Below are positions 5,786 to 12,640 of a stretch of DNA of 12,640 nt, one piece after another. Origin of the DNA: Microscillaceae bacterium (GTDB lineage: Bacteria; Bacteroidota; Bacteroidia; Cytophagales; Microscillaceae); NCBI GenBank assembly GCA_003449595.1, contig DMHB01000297.1:1-12640 (forward strand), written 5' to 3'. Positions within the stretch are counted from its first letter, which is position 1, and the number at the start of each line of letters is the position of its first letter. A program made the translations under genes and the position numbers. The notes beneath the pieces are model-generated. The model saw nothing but the letters and a program-made list of their open reading frames with translations. It was not told the DNA's origin and ran no database searches.

Positions 5786-8700
5786 CTATACTTTTTCTAA
5801 TACTTCCACAATTGCATAAAATGTAAACTCTTCAATCTCAACTAATTGTGCATTTTTTATTTTTAAATTTTCGTGGCGCAGTTCCAACGCTTGGGTTTCG
5901 GGAGCACTATAGGCTTGGTGTTTTTCCAAAGCATTTTGAATGGCTTCGGGCGCATTGAGAATACGGACGCTAATTTTATCTTGGACTTCGAGTTCCATTT
6001 CTTTGCGCAGGTTCTGGATTCTGTTCACCAAGTCGCGGGCATAGCCTTCCAAAAGCAGATCGTCGGTCAGGGTGATGTCTAAAGCAACCGTTAGTTGCCC
6101 TTCACGCGCCACCGACAGTCCTGCCACGTCCTGAGAAGAGATGACCACATCTGCCAACTCAAAGGAAAAACCTTCTTTGGTTACTACCTGCCCCTGCTCC
6201 AACTGCTTGATTTCTTGTTGGTTGAGTTGTTGCACCTTCGCGGCAGCGTCTTGTACTTGCTGTTTATATTTTTGGCCTAAAGTTTTGAAATTGGCTTTGG
6301 CGCTTTTCACCAAAAGACCGGACTCATCATCGACAAAGGTTATATCTTTAATATTCACTTCATTCAAGATAATGCCAGCCACCGATTGGATTTGCTTTTT
6401 GGTTTTTTCTTGCAGCACCGGAATCAACACTTTTGTCAGGGGTTGTCGGACACGGATGGCCGCTTTTTTGCGCAAAGAATGGGTTAAAGAGGCGATTTGT
6501 TGCGCCAGTGCCATCGCTTCTTCTAAGTCTTTGTTGATCAACGTTTGGTCGGCTTTTATCCAGTTTGACAAATGAACGGAAACGTGCGCCAAAGGCGTTT
6601 GGCTGACTTTGGCCTCTTCGCGGATACCGTCAGTCAGGTTTTTACACAGCCATTCGGCAAAGAAAGGTGCTATGGGACTCATCAGTTGCCCTACTATCGT
6701 CATACACTCAAACAGCGTTTCGTAGGCAGCCTTTTTGTCAGGGTTGATTTCGCCACGCTCGGAAGGAGTCCAAAAACGCTTCCGCGAAAGCCTTACATAC
6801 CAATTGGACAACTGGTCGTTGACAAAATCTTGGATGGCACGCGCCGCTTTGGTGGGTTCGTAGTCGTCGTAATATTTTTCAACTTCCATTATAAGACTCT
6901 GTAGTGCAGAAATCACCCATCGATCCAATTCAGGACGCTCAGCAACCCGGGTGATGCCTTGCTCATCGTAGCGGAAATTATCCAAATTGGCATACAAAGC
7001 AAAGAATGAATAGGTATTGAAAAGCGTGCTGAAAAATCGGCGCTGCACCTCTTCTATGCCTTTGATGTCGAACTTGAGGTTGTCCCAAGGGTTGGCATTG
7101 CTGGTGATGTACCAACGGGTAGCATCGGCTCCATACTTGGAAATGGTCTCGAATGGATCGACCACATTGCCCAAACGTTTCGACATTTTACGACCTTCTT
7201 TGTCTAACAATAGACCGGTAGAAACTACATTTTTGAATGCAATGGAATCGAATAAAATGCCTGCAATGGCGTGTAGTGTAAAAAACCAGCCCCGTGTTTG
7301 ATCCACCCCTTCTGAGATGAAATCGGCTGGGAAAGCATTTCGGAAAATATGTTCGTTTTCGAAAGGAAAATGCCACTGCGCATAGGGCATCGCACCGGAG
7401 TCAAACCATACGTCGATCAAGTCTTTTTCGCGATACATCGGTTTGCCTAACGGCGAAACCAACACAATATCGTCCACAAATGGGCGATGCAGGTCAAATA
7501 CTTTGGCAGTATAATAGGCATCGATCACTTTGGTTTTAATGACCTCGCCTTTGTTGTCTTTTTCGACTTCGGTAACGTATTCGTGTTCGCCGATGGGGTT
7601 ATGGCTCATCAAACCGGCTTTGCGTGCCTTTTCAATTTCTTCGTACAGTTCGTAAGTTGATCCGATACAAATTTCTTCGCTGCCATCTTCAGTACGCCAA
7701 ACCGGCAAAGGGATGCCCCAATAACGCTGCCGCGACAGGTTCCAGTCCACTAAGTTTTCTAACCAATTGCCAAAGCGACCAGTCCCTGTGCTTTCAGGTT
7801 TCCAGTTGATTTGCTGGTTGAGCGCCACCAATTTGTCTTTGACAGCCGTAGTGCGGATAAACCAAGAATCTAATGGATAATACAAAATAGGCTTGTCGGT
7901 GCGCCAGCAATGAGGATAGCTGTGTACATATTTTTCGACTTTGAAAGCTTTGTTTTCTGTTTTCAGTTTGATGGCAATCTGAACGTCCGTCGATTTGTAA
8001 TTGGGATCGTTTAGGGTTTCTTCATCTTCGTACTCGGCCTTGACATAAAGTCCGGCAAAATCGGTTACTTCCTTGACAAAGCGCCCTTGCTTATCGACCA
8101 AAGGCATAGGATTGCCGTTTTCATCCTCAACCAATAAAGCAGGGATGTCGTTTTGTTGTGCCACACGAAAATCGTCGGCTCCGAAGGTGGGAGCAGTATG
8201 CACGATGCCGGTGCCGTCCTCGGTGCTTACAAAATCACCAATTACAATTCGGAAAGCTGGTCTTTCAGGTTGTACATAGGTAAGCAATTGTTCATACACC
8301 AAACCGTTGAGTTGGCTGCCTTTGAAGGTGGTGATTACCTCGAAAGGAATTAATTTATCGCCAGGTTGAAAGTTTTCAAAACTTGCTTCAGCTTGTTTGG
8401 TCGTAAAGTAGTTATAGACTAAATCGTTGGCCAAAATTACCAGCGTAGGCTCAAAAGTATAAGGGTTGAAAGTGCGCACCAAAGCATAACTGATTTCCTT
8501 TCCAACGGCCAAGGCTGTATTGGCAGGCAAAGTCCACGGGGTGGTTGTCCAAGCCAAGGCATATACCGGAAATTCTTTTCCATAAGCCTGCGTATGGGCA
8601 AAAAGAAACTCGGATTGTTCGTTGCGGATAATTTTGAACTGCGCTACGATGGAAGTATCCGTTACTTCACGATAACAGCCCGGTTGGTTTAGCTCGTGCG

Positions 8701-9274
8701 AACTAAGCCCCGTGCCGGCTTTGGGCGAATAGGGTTGGATGGTGTATCCTTTATACAAAAAACCCTTTTGGTGAATTTGTTTGAGCAAATACCAAACAGT
8801 TTCGATATAGTCGTTTTGGTAGGTGATGTAAGGGTCTTCCATATCGACCCAATAGCCCATTTTTTGGGTGAGGTCTTCCCAAACATCGGTAAACTTCATC
8901 ACCGTTTCGCGGCATTTTTTGTTATATTCTTCGATGGTAAGCTTCACCCCGATATCTTCTTTGGTGATGCCGAGTTCTTTTTCAACTTGCAATTCTACCG
9001 GCAGGCCGTGGGTGTCCCAACCGGCTTTGCGTTTCACCTGAAACCCTTGCAAAGTTTTATACCGGCAAAACAAATCCTTGAATGTGCGCGCCATCACGTG
9101 GTGAATGCCGGGCATCCCATTGGCCGACGGAGGCCCTTCAAAGAAAGTGAATGGTTGTTGCCCCTCCCTAATTTGTACAGACTGAGCAAAAATGCCGTAC
9201 TTTTCCCAAAACAAGGATACTTCTTTTTCAAACTGGGGATAATCAGGGTTTTTGTATTCGCGGTAGAGCTTCAC
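5786..9274 (-). CDS. ileS: Isoleucyl-tRNA synthetase, type 2 (eukaryote-like), with GXHH signature
   Basis: A 1162-residue class I synthetase charging tRNA-Ile in the cytoplasm. The catalytic Rossmann fold begins with FFEGPPSANGMPGIHH; the usual HXGH is reordered to G56-I57-H58-H59. KMSKR lies at 696-700. The editing domain is intact: WTTTPWTLPANTA at 242-254 and GTGIVHTAPTFGADD at 354-368, so mischarged Val-tRNA should be hydrolysed. The C-terminal half has the helical anticodon-binding domain and a eukaryote/IleS2-type extension (LLLEGYARDLVNRIQNLRKEME), without the Cys-rich zinc finger that ends type 1 IleS. The start is GTG: an in-frame TAA lies 6 nt upstream and the next Met lies inside the active site, so no ATG start is possible. 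Transcribed from a promoter at 9326-9333, divergent from the four-Cys/MAO operon. Confidence 0.97.
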   Translation of the reverse strand: MKLYREYKNPDYPQFEKEVSLFWEKYGIFAQSVQIREGQQPFTFFEGPPSANGMPGIHHVMARTFKDLFCRYKTLQGFQVKRKAGWDTHGLPVELQVEKELGITKEDIGVKLTIEEYNKKCRETVMKFTDVWEDLTQKMGYWVDMEDPYITYQNDYIETVWYLLKQIHQKGFLYKGYTIQPYSPKAGTGLSSHELNQPGCYREVTDTSIVAQFKIIRNEQSEFLFAHTQAYGKEFPVYALAWTTTPWTLPANTALAVGKEISYALVRTFNPYTFEPTLVILANDLVYNYFTTKQAEASFENFQPGDKLIPFEVITTFKGSQLNGLVYEQLLTYVQPERPAFRIVIGDFVSTEDGTGIVHTAPTFGADDFRVAQQNDIPALLVEDENGNPMPLVDKQGRFVKEVTDFAGLYVKAEYEDEETLNDPNYKSTDVQIAIKLKTENKAFKVEKYVHSYPHCWRTDKPILYYPLDSWFIRTTAVKDKLVALNQQINWKPESTGTGRFGNWLENLVDWNLSRQRYWGIPLPVWRTEDGSEEICIGSTYELYEEIEKARKAGLMSHNPIGEHEYVTEVEKDNKGEVIKTKVIDAYYTAKVFDLHRPFVDDIVLVSPLGKPMYREKDLIDVWFDSGAMPYAQWHFPFENEHIFRNAFPADFISEGVDQTRGWFFTLHAIAGILFDSIAFKNVVSTGLLLDKEGRKMSKRLGNVVDPFETISKYGADATRWYITSNANPWDNLKFDIKGIEEVQRRFFSTLFNTYSFFALYANLDNFRYDEQGITRVAERPELDRWVISALQSLIMEVEKYYDDYEPTKAARAIQDFVNDQLSNWYVRLSRKRFWTPSERGEINPDKKAAYETLFECMTIVGQLMSPIAPFFAEWLCKNLTDGIREEAKVSQTPLAHVSVHLSNWIKADQTLINKDLEEAMALAQQIASLTHSLRKKAAIRVRQPLTKVLIPVLQEKTKKQIQSVAGIILNEVNIKDITFVDDESGLLVKSAKANFKTLGQKYKQQVQDAAAKVQQLNQQEIKQLEQGQVVTKEGFSFELADVVISSQDVAGLSVAREGQLTVALDITLTDDLLLEGYARDLVNRIQNLRKEMELEVQDKISVRILNAPEAIQNALEKHQAYSAPETQALELRHENLKIKNAQLVEIEEFTFYAIVEVLEKV

Positions 9275-9325
9275 GGGATGTTAACTTAAATAATGGAATA
9301 GAACAAATAAAACTTATTAGCATAG

Positions 9326-9333
9326 CAAAATTA
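9326..9333 (-). promoter_or_regulatory. Candidate ileS promoter (-7 element TAATTTTG)
   Basis: On the minus strand TAATTTTG is an exact match to TAnnTTTG. About 19 bp upstream is TTT in place of the -33 TTG, within an A/T-rich tract. The start site would fall near 9319, giving a leader of about 45 nt before the GTG. I see no T-box structure and none is expected in this phylum. Confidence 0.5.
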
Positions 9334-9364
9334 GGTTTTTTTTAAGGTTTTTAAAACTATGGTG

Positions 9365-9372
9365 TAAATTTG
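9365..9372 (+). promoter_or_regulatory. Candidate promoter of the four-Cys protein/amine oxidase operon (-7 element TAAATTTG)
   Basis: TAAATTTG matches TAnnTTTG exactly, with T-rich sequence instead of a clear TTG about 20 bp upstream. Transcription would begin near 9379, leaving about 28 nt before the ATG at 9407. This excludes the in-frame TTG at 9374 as a start. The upstream half overlaps that of the divergent ileS promoter, so the two may compete for polymerase. Confidence 0.5.
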
Positions 9373-9406
9373 ATTGGTTTTCAATTTGCCAAAACCAGAA
9401 CAACTT

Positions 9407-9631
9407 ATGTGTATTACCAAAATAGAAATTTTAGATTTGTCGCTTCCTTGCCATCATTGCGAGCAAATTACTACTGCCCAAACGCGCTTTTTTGATGCTT
9501 CACAAGACTTGGTGTTGTGCAGTGATTGTGCTGAAAAACTCTGCCAGCCTACAGTAGCAGCCCCCATTTTACCTGCTGTTGCTAATCCTCTTTCCCACCC
9601 TACGCCACAATCAGCCGATGCTTGCGCCTGA
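9407..9631 (+). CDS. Small four-cysteine (zinc-ribbon-like) protein
   Basis: A 74-residue protein I do not recognise. It carries Cys15-x2-Cys18 (CHHC) and Cys38-x2-Cys41 (CSDC), spaced 19 residues apart as in zinc ribbons, plus Cys2 and Cys46 and two His between the first pair. From about residue 48 it is Ala/Pro-rich and probably disordered. No signal peptide or membrane segment is seen. The start at ATG 9407 is preferred over the upstream TTG at 9374 because the promoter -7 element reaches 9372. Its last 14 nt overlap the first codons of the amine oxidase gene in another frame, suggesting coupled translation. It might bind zinc or another metal; a role with the oxidase is inferred only from the overlap. 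Confidence 0.65.
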   Translation: MCITKIEILDLSLPCHHCEQITTAQTRFFDASQDLVLCSDCAEKLCQPTVAAPILPAVANPLSHPTPQSADACA

Positions 9632-10970
9632 TTACGATGTAGTGGTGGTAGGAGCAGGTTTTGCCGGACTGGCAGCCACTTGGCAATTGCGCAAAGCGGG
9701 CAAAAAAGTACGCCTCATTGAAGCCCGCGACCGTGTGGGCGGCAGGGTATGGACAGAGCACCTTTCGCCACAATTATATATCGAAAAAGGGGGACAATGG
9801 ATGGGCGCAACCCAAGACAGGCTCAGGGCGTATGCGCAAAACTTTGGAGTAGAAACCTTCAAAACCCATACTACCGGCGCGAATTTGCTACACATTGAGG
9901 GCAAACGAAAATTATACAAAGGGCTGATTCCCAGCCTCAGCTGGCCTGCTTTACTGAATTTGGACTATGCCATCAAGCGGCTCAACCGAATGGCGCGCAC
10001 AGTCAATTTAACATCACCTTGGCTTACGCACAAAGCCCAAGAATGGGATGCAATGACTTTGCAATATTGGCTGGACAAAAATTTGAAGTTTCGCGCCGCC
10101 CACCAATTGTTGACCATTGGATTAGAAGCCATTTTTGCGGCCCATCCTTCCGATATTTCGCTGTTGCATGCTTTGTTTTATATCAAATCGGGTAGAGATT
10201 TAGAAACCTTGATGAATGTAGAAAATGGCGCACAAGAAGAGCGTTTTGTGGGTGGTGCGCAAAGCATAGCAGAAAAAATAGCCACCGAATGTTCTACCAG
10301 CCTTTCGCTCGATACGGCAGCTTTGGCCATCAAACAACACGAAAACATAGTGGTTGTTAGCACCCCCATCGAGGAAATCAGCGCAAGGAAAGCCATCATA
10401 GCTATCCCGCCGCCGTTAGTATCGAAGTTGATTTTTGAACCTACCCTGCCTGCGCACCAGCACCAGCTTTTTCAGCGGATGTTTATGGGTGCGGTGGTTA
10501 AAAGTTATGTCTTGTATGAGCGCCCCTTTTGGCGCAACCAAGGGTTGAGCGGCCAAGCTGTTACTACCGATAGTCCGTTACAAATTTGGTTTGACAACTC
10601 GCCTGCTGAAGGGACAGTGGGCGTAATGACAGGATTTGCACTGGCTCGGCAAGCGCAAAATTTTATGCAGAAAGACACAGAAGAAAGGCAAGCCATTGCC
10701 ACACAAACTTTAGTAAATTTATTGGGTGAAAAAGCCCGCAACATCGACCGATACATCGACAAAAGCTGGCATAACGAATGGTGGAGTGGCGGCTGTTATG
10801 CTGCCATTATGCCGCCAGGTGCTTGGACTGGTGTTGGGCAATACCTCAGAAAGCCTTTTATACACCTCCACTGGGCAGGCACCGAAACCAGCGATGTTTG
10901 GAATGGCTATATCGATGGCGCCATCCGCTCGGGCGAAAGGGCTGCTGCCGAAGTTTTAGCACTTTTGTAG
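9618..10970 (+). CDS. Monoamine-oxidase-like FAD-dependent amine oxidase with predicted covalent flavin
   Basis: A 450-residue flavoprotein of the MAO/amino-oxidase family that should oxidise an amine to an imine with O2, giving H2O2. The N-terminal FAD-binding fold has G12-A-G-F-A-G17, Glu35 at the end of strand 2 and VGGRVWT at 40-46. The C-terminal flavin motif is WAGTETSDVWNGY (419-431). Hallmark MAO residues are all kept: Lys295 (GAVVKSY, equivalent to MAO-B Lys296), Cys393 in SGGCY (MAO-B Cys397, covalent 8-alpha-S-cysteinyl FAD), Tyr394 and Tyr431 (aromatic cage, MAO-B Tyr398/Tyr435). The C-terminal membrane anchor of mitochondrial MAO is absent, and there is no Tat or Sec signal, so it is likely soluble and cytoplasmic. 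Start chosen at ATG 9618 just before DYDVVVVGAG; an upstream TTG at 9579 would add 13 non-conserved residues. The substrate cannot be told from sequence. Confidence 0.9.
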   Translation: MLAPDYDVVVVGAGFAGLAATWQLRKAGKKVRLIEARDRVGGRVWTEHLSPQLYIEKGGQWMGATQDRLRAYAQNFGVETFKTHTTGANLLHIEGKRKLYKGLIPSLSWPALLNLDYAIKRLNRMARTVNLTSPWLTHKAQEWDAMTLQYWLDKNLKFRAAHQLLTIGLEAIFAAHPSDISLLHALFYIKSGRDLETLMNVENGAQEERFVGGAQSIAEKIATECSTSLSLDTAALAIKQHENIVVVSTPIEEISARKAIIAIPPPLVSKLIFEPTLPAHQHQLFQRMFMGAVVKSYVLYERPFWRNQGLSGQAVTTDSPLQIWFDNSPAEGTVGVMTGFALARQAQNFMQKDTEERQAIATQTLVNLLGEKARNIDRYIDKSWHNEWWSGGCYAAIMPPGAWTGVGQYLRKPFIHLHWAGTETSDVWNGYIDGAIRSGERAAAEVLALL

Positions 10971-11004
10971 TTGTTCAGCAAAAATGAAATCGATCGCTGA
11001 GCAA
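10971..11004 (+). other. Imperfect hairpin directly after the amine oxidase stop codon
   Basis: TTGTTCAGC (10971-10979) can pair with GCTGAGCAA (10996-11004), 9 bp with one G-U, around a 16-nt loop. It starts at the base after the stop codon. No T-run follows (AAACCC), so it is not a classical intrinsic terminator. It may mark the mRNA 3' end or be chance. Confidence 0.3.
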
Positions 11005-11033
11005 AACCCTTAGAAACACCTTTTAAAAAAGAT

Positions 11034-11066
11034 TTTGGCAAATAGCCACTAATCCACCTATCTTTA
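11034..11066 (+). promoter_or_regulatory. Candidate promoter of the membrane protein gene (TTTG ... TATCTTTA)
   Basis: TTTG at 11034-11037, a 21-bp spacer and TATCTTTA at 11059-11066 fit the Bacteroidota pattern TTTG/TAnnTTTG with one mismatch at the last base. The start site would fall near 11073, about 32 nt before the ATG at 11106. This is the best paired -33/-7 arrangement in the window. Confidence 0.45.
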
Positions 11067-11105
11067 AACCGCCTTACATTCCTATTTATACTTCTGTAAA
11101 AGGTC

Positions 11106-12640
11106 ATGAAACACCTCACTACTTTTGCGCTGTTTTGCAATTTTATAGCCATCATAGGGGCTTGTTTATATTTGATTTTCCGAACAGGCTTCGACACCCC
11201 TACCGAGCCAATCTTCTTGGTATTGGGTTTAAGTAGTTTATTGCTCAATTTCAGCAATCATTTTTACAGTTTATGGCTACGTCTCCGCCCTGCTTTGCAG
11301 CAAACCACTCCCCCTTGGTACCTAAGCGATAATGCTTTGAACTTGGGTATATTCCTCTTCATTACGGCTTTAGGCTATGTAGAGGCACAGTTTTTAGCCT
11401 ACCCGCTTGCGCTTATGGGGTATGTTTTGTTGCTGAATAATCTTCGGCTTTTCTTGAGTAGCCAACCCATTGCACGAAGTTTGGGAGGGGGTTTACTGGC
11501 GCTTTTCTTCAGCCTATGGGTCGCCAATACCGTTTGGGGTAAATTTTGCAACGAGCCTACTTTGGTAGAAACAGCCTTGTTTTTCTCCAAAGAAATGTTT
11601 TTCCCTACCCTTATCGATACTTTTTACCACATCACTGCTGCCCAAATTCATAAGACCTACCAAACCGTTTCGACAGGTTTGGACGGACTGCCTTTTATGT
11701 ATTACCATACGTATAGTCATTGGACAATGGGACAGTTTTCCAAACTTACCGGGGTTTCGGTGTTAGAAATCTATTCGATGGGATATGTCGTACTGATTGC
11801 TCCGTTTTTCTTCCGTGTTTTTCTGAGCTTTGTAGCCGAGGTGCGGCTGTTTTTTCTTCAACCGTCTTCCGGCCATATTTCACTTAATTTTTACTTTTGG
11901 CTGACATTTTTGGCATTGTTCATCCAGTTTCCACGCCATTTGTATTCAGGTGGTTTGTTGGGCTTGCCTTTTATCATTGTAGAGTCTTATACTTTTTCAT
12001 TGTTTTTTTTGGTAGGATGGTTCAGCCTTTTGATGGCTTTTTGGAAAACCCCTGCGCAAAGTGGTTTCACCAAAGGGCTATTCTTGTGGTTTGTTTTGCC
12101 TTTCCTTTACTTTTGCATTTGCTATTCCAGCATCTCTACAGGCTTTGTGTTGGCTGGGCTGATAGCTTATTTGTTTTTCAGATTGCGCCTATTCCGCAAA
12201 GGGGCTTATGTCGTGGCTACCGGACTGCTTGCCGCGGTGTTTGTAGGCACCTATTTGTTGGCAGTTGAAACCAATATCTTTGGCAGATCCTACCATCAAG
12301 AAGGAGAATTGGCCTTTTTCTATTTCTTTTTCCACACCCACCCTTTTGAGGCTTTCAACTTTTGGGGCTTGTTTTATGGATGGCTTTATGCAGCGATTAT
12401 TACTTATTTTTACGTAGTAAAAAAGGGAAGTCGTAATCCTTTGCCTATCAACCCTGCATTGCCCGGGTATTTGGGCGCAGAGATAGTACTGGTGATTGCC
12501 TTTTTTGGACTGTTGCCCTGTTTTTTTGTCAAGATGTTGGGAGGCACAGCTATGTACTTCTTAGGCATTCAATTGTGGGTTTCAGGCGGGTTGCTGATGG
12601 CTTTGTTGCCCAATGTCCAAATTGCGCTTCCTACTGCTTG
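11106..12640 (+). CDS. Large multi-pass membrane protein of unknown function (partial, runs off right edge)
   Basis: An open frame of 511 codons with no stop before the window ends. An in-frame TAA at 11097-11099 makes the ATG at 11106 the first possible start. The product is very hydrophobic, with roughly 12-13 predicted membrane helices (for example about residues 7-25, 37-58, 78-96, 97-116, 126-144, 222-243, 262-275, 288-312, 324-340, 345-359, 367-387, 417-437, 458-475, 480-501). One long polar segment (about 145-215) holds a His/Tyr/Trp-rich patch: DTFYHITAAQIHKTY, then STGLDGLPFMYYHTYSHW. The many-helix layout with one conserved-looking loop is reminiscent of GT-C glycosyltransferases or polymer-export proteins, but I see no family-defining motif. 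The codon use and GC look like the neighbouring genes. Not obviously linked in function to the amine oxidase upstream. Confidence 0.8.
   Translation, partial: MKHLTTFALFCNFIAIIGACLYLIFRTGFDTPTEPIFLVLGLSSLLLNFSNHFYSLWLRLRPALQQTTPPWYLSDNALNLGIFLFITALGYVEAQFLAYPLALMGYVLLLNNLRLFLSSQPIARSLGGGLLALFFSLWVANTVWGKFCNEPTLVETALFFSKEMFFPTLIDTFYHITAAQIHKTYQTVSTGLDGLPFMYYHTYSHWTMGQFSKLTGVSVLEIYSMGYVVLIAPFFFRVFLSFVAEVRLFFLQPSSGHISLNFYFWLTFLALFIQFPRHLYSGGLLGLPFIIVESYTFSLFFLVGWFSLLMAFWKTPAQSGFTKGLFLWFVLPFLYFCICYSSISTGFVLAGLIAYLFFRLRLFRKGAYVVATGLLAAVFVGTYLLAVETNIFGRSYHQEGELAFFYFFFHTHPFEAFNFWGLFYGWLYAAIITYFYVVKKGSRNPLPINPALPGYLGAEIVLVIAFFGLLPCFFVKMLGGTAMYFLGIQLWVSGGLLMALLPNVQIALPTA

Noticed and set aside
5768..5788. 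Two copies of the 8-mer TAGCACCC (minus strand) 13 bp apart at the end of ileS
   Set aside because: The second copy includes the ileS stop codon; with only two copies and no symmetry, chance is the simplest explanation.
8696..9289. 197-codon open frame on the plus strand opposite the 5' end of ileS, and similar plus-strand frames opposite rpsA, ileS and the OmpA gene
   Set aside because: The minus-strand frames carry clear family motifs throughout; these opposite frames have no recognisable domains and arise from codon bias on the other strand.
9374..9406. TTG start for the four-Cys protein and TTG start at 9579 for the amine oxidase
   Set aside because: The first lies upstream of the predicted transcription start; the second adds residues before the conserved flavin-binding strand. 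ATG codons at 9407 and 9618 fit better.

Overview
The window looks like chromosomal housekeeping DNA from a member of the Bacteroidota, most likely a Cytophagales/Chitinophagales-type lineage rather than a Bacteroides (the sub-phylum placement is inference). The signs are promoter -7 elements of the form TAnnTTTG, genes mostly without Shine-Dalgarno sequences, an OmpA-type protein with PD40 repeats, a six-domain S1 protein with a long Lys/Glu-rich tail, a eukaryote-like (type 2) isoleucyl-tRNA synthetase, and moderate GC. No phage, plasmid, CRISPR or recognisable defence locus is present. One possible insertion-sequence end touches the left edge.

Left two thirds, minus strand. Transcription runs from the centre-right to the left: ileS (GTG start at 9274), an OmpA/PD40 outer-membrane protein (3637-5706), an NlpC/P60 peptidase only 8 bp behind it, an HNH-family protein (2117-2635), rpsA for ribosomal protein S1 (169-1983) and tRNA-Cys(GCA) at 45-115. 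The OmpA-like protein and the peptidase are probably co-transcribed and both relate to the cell wall: one is predicted to sit on peptidoglycan, the other to cut its stem peptides. rpsA has its own candidate promoter and a clear Shine-Dalgarno sequence. A 16-bp hairpin separates its stop codon from the tRNA.

Right third, plus strand. Back-to-back promoters around 9326-9372 drive ileS leftward and a small operon rightward. The first gene of that operon encodes a 74-residue four-cysteine (zinc-ribbon-like) protein. Its last codons overlap the start of a 450-residue monoamine-oxidase-like flavoenzyme that keeps the covalent-FAD cysteine, the active-site lysine and both aromatic-cage tyrosines. 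After a short intergenic region with a fair promoter, a large multi-pass membrane protein of unknown function runs off the right edge.

The observations most worth following up are: the swapped GXHH signature in IleS, associated in other IleS2 enzymes with extreme mupirocin resistance; the strong Shine-Dalgarno sequence on rpsA in a phylum that rarely uses one; the rpsA/tRNA-Cys hairpin; and the overlapping four-Cys protein/MAO gene pair. I did not find a convincing new multi-gene system.
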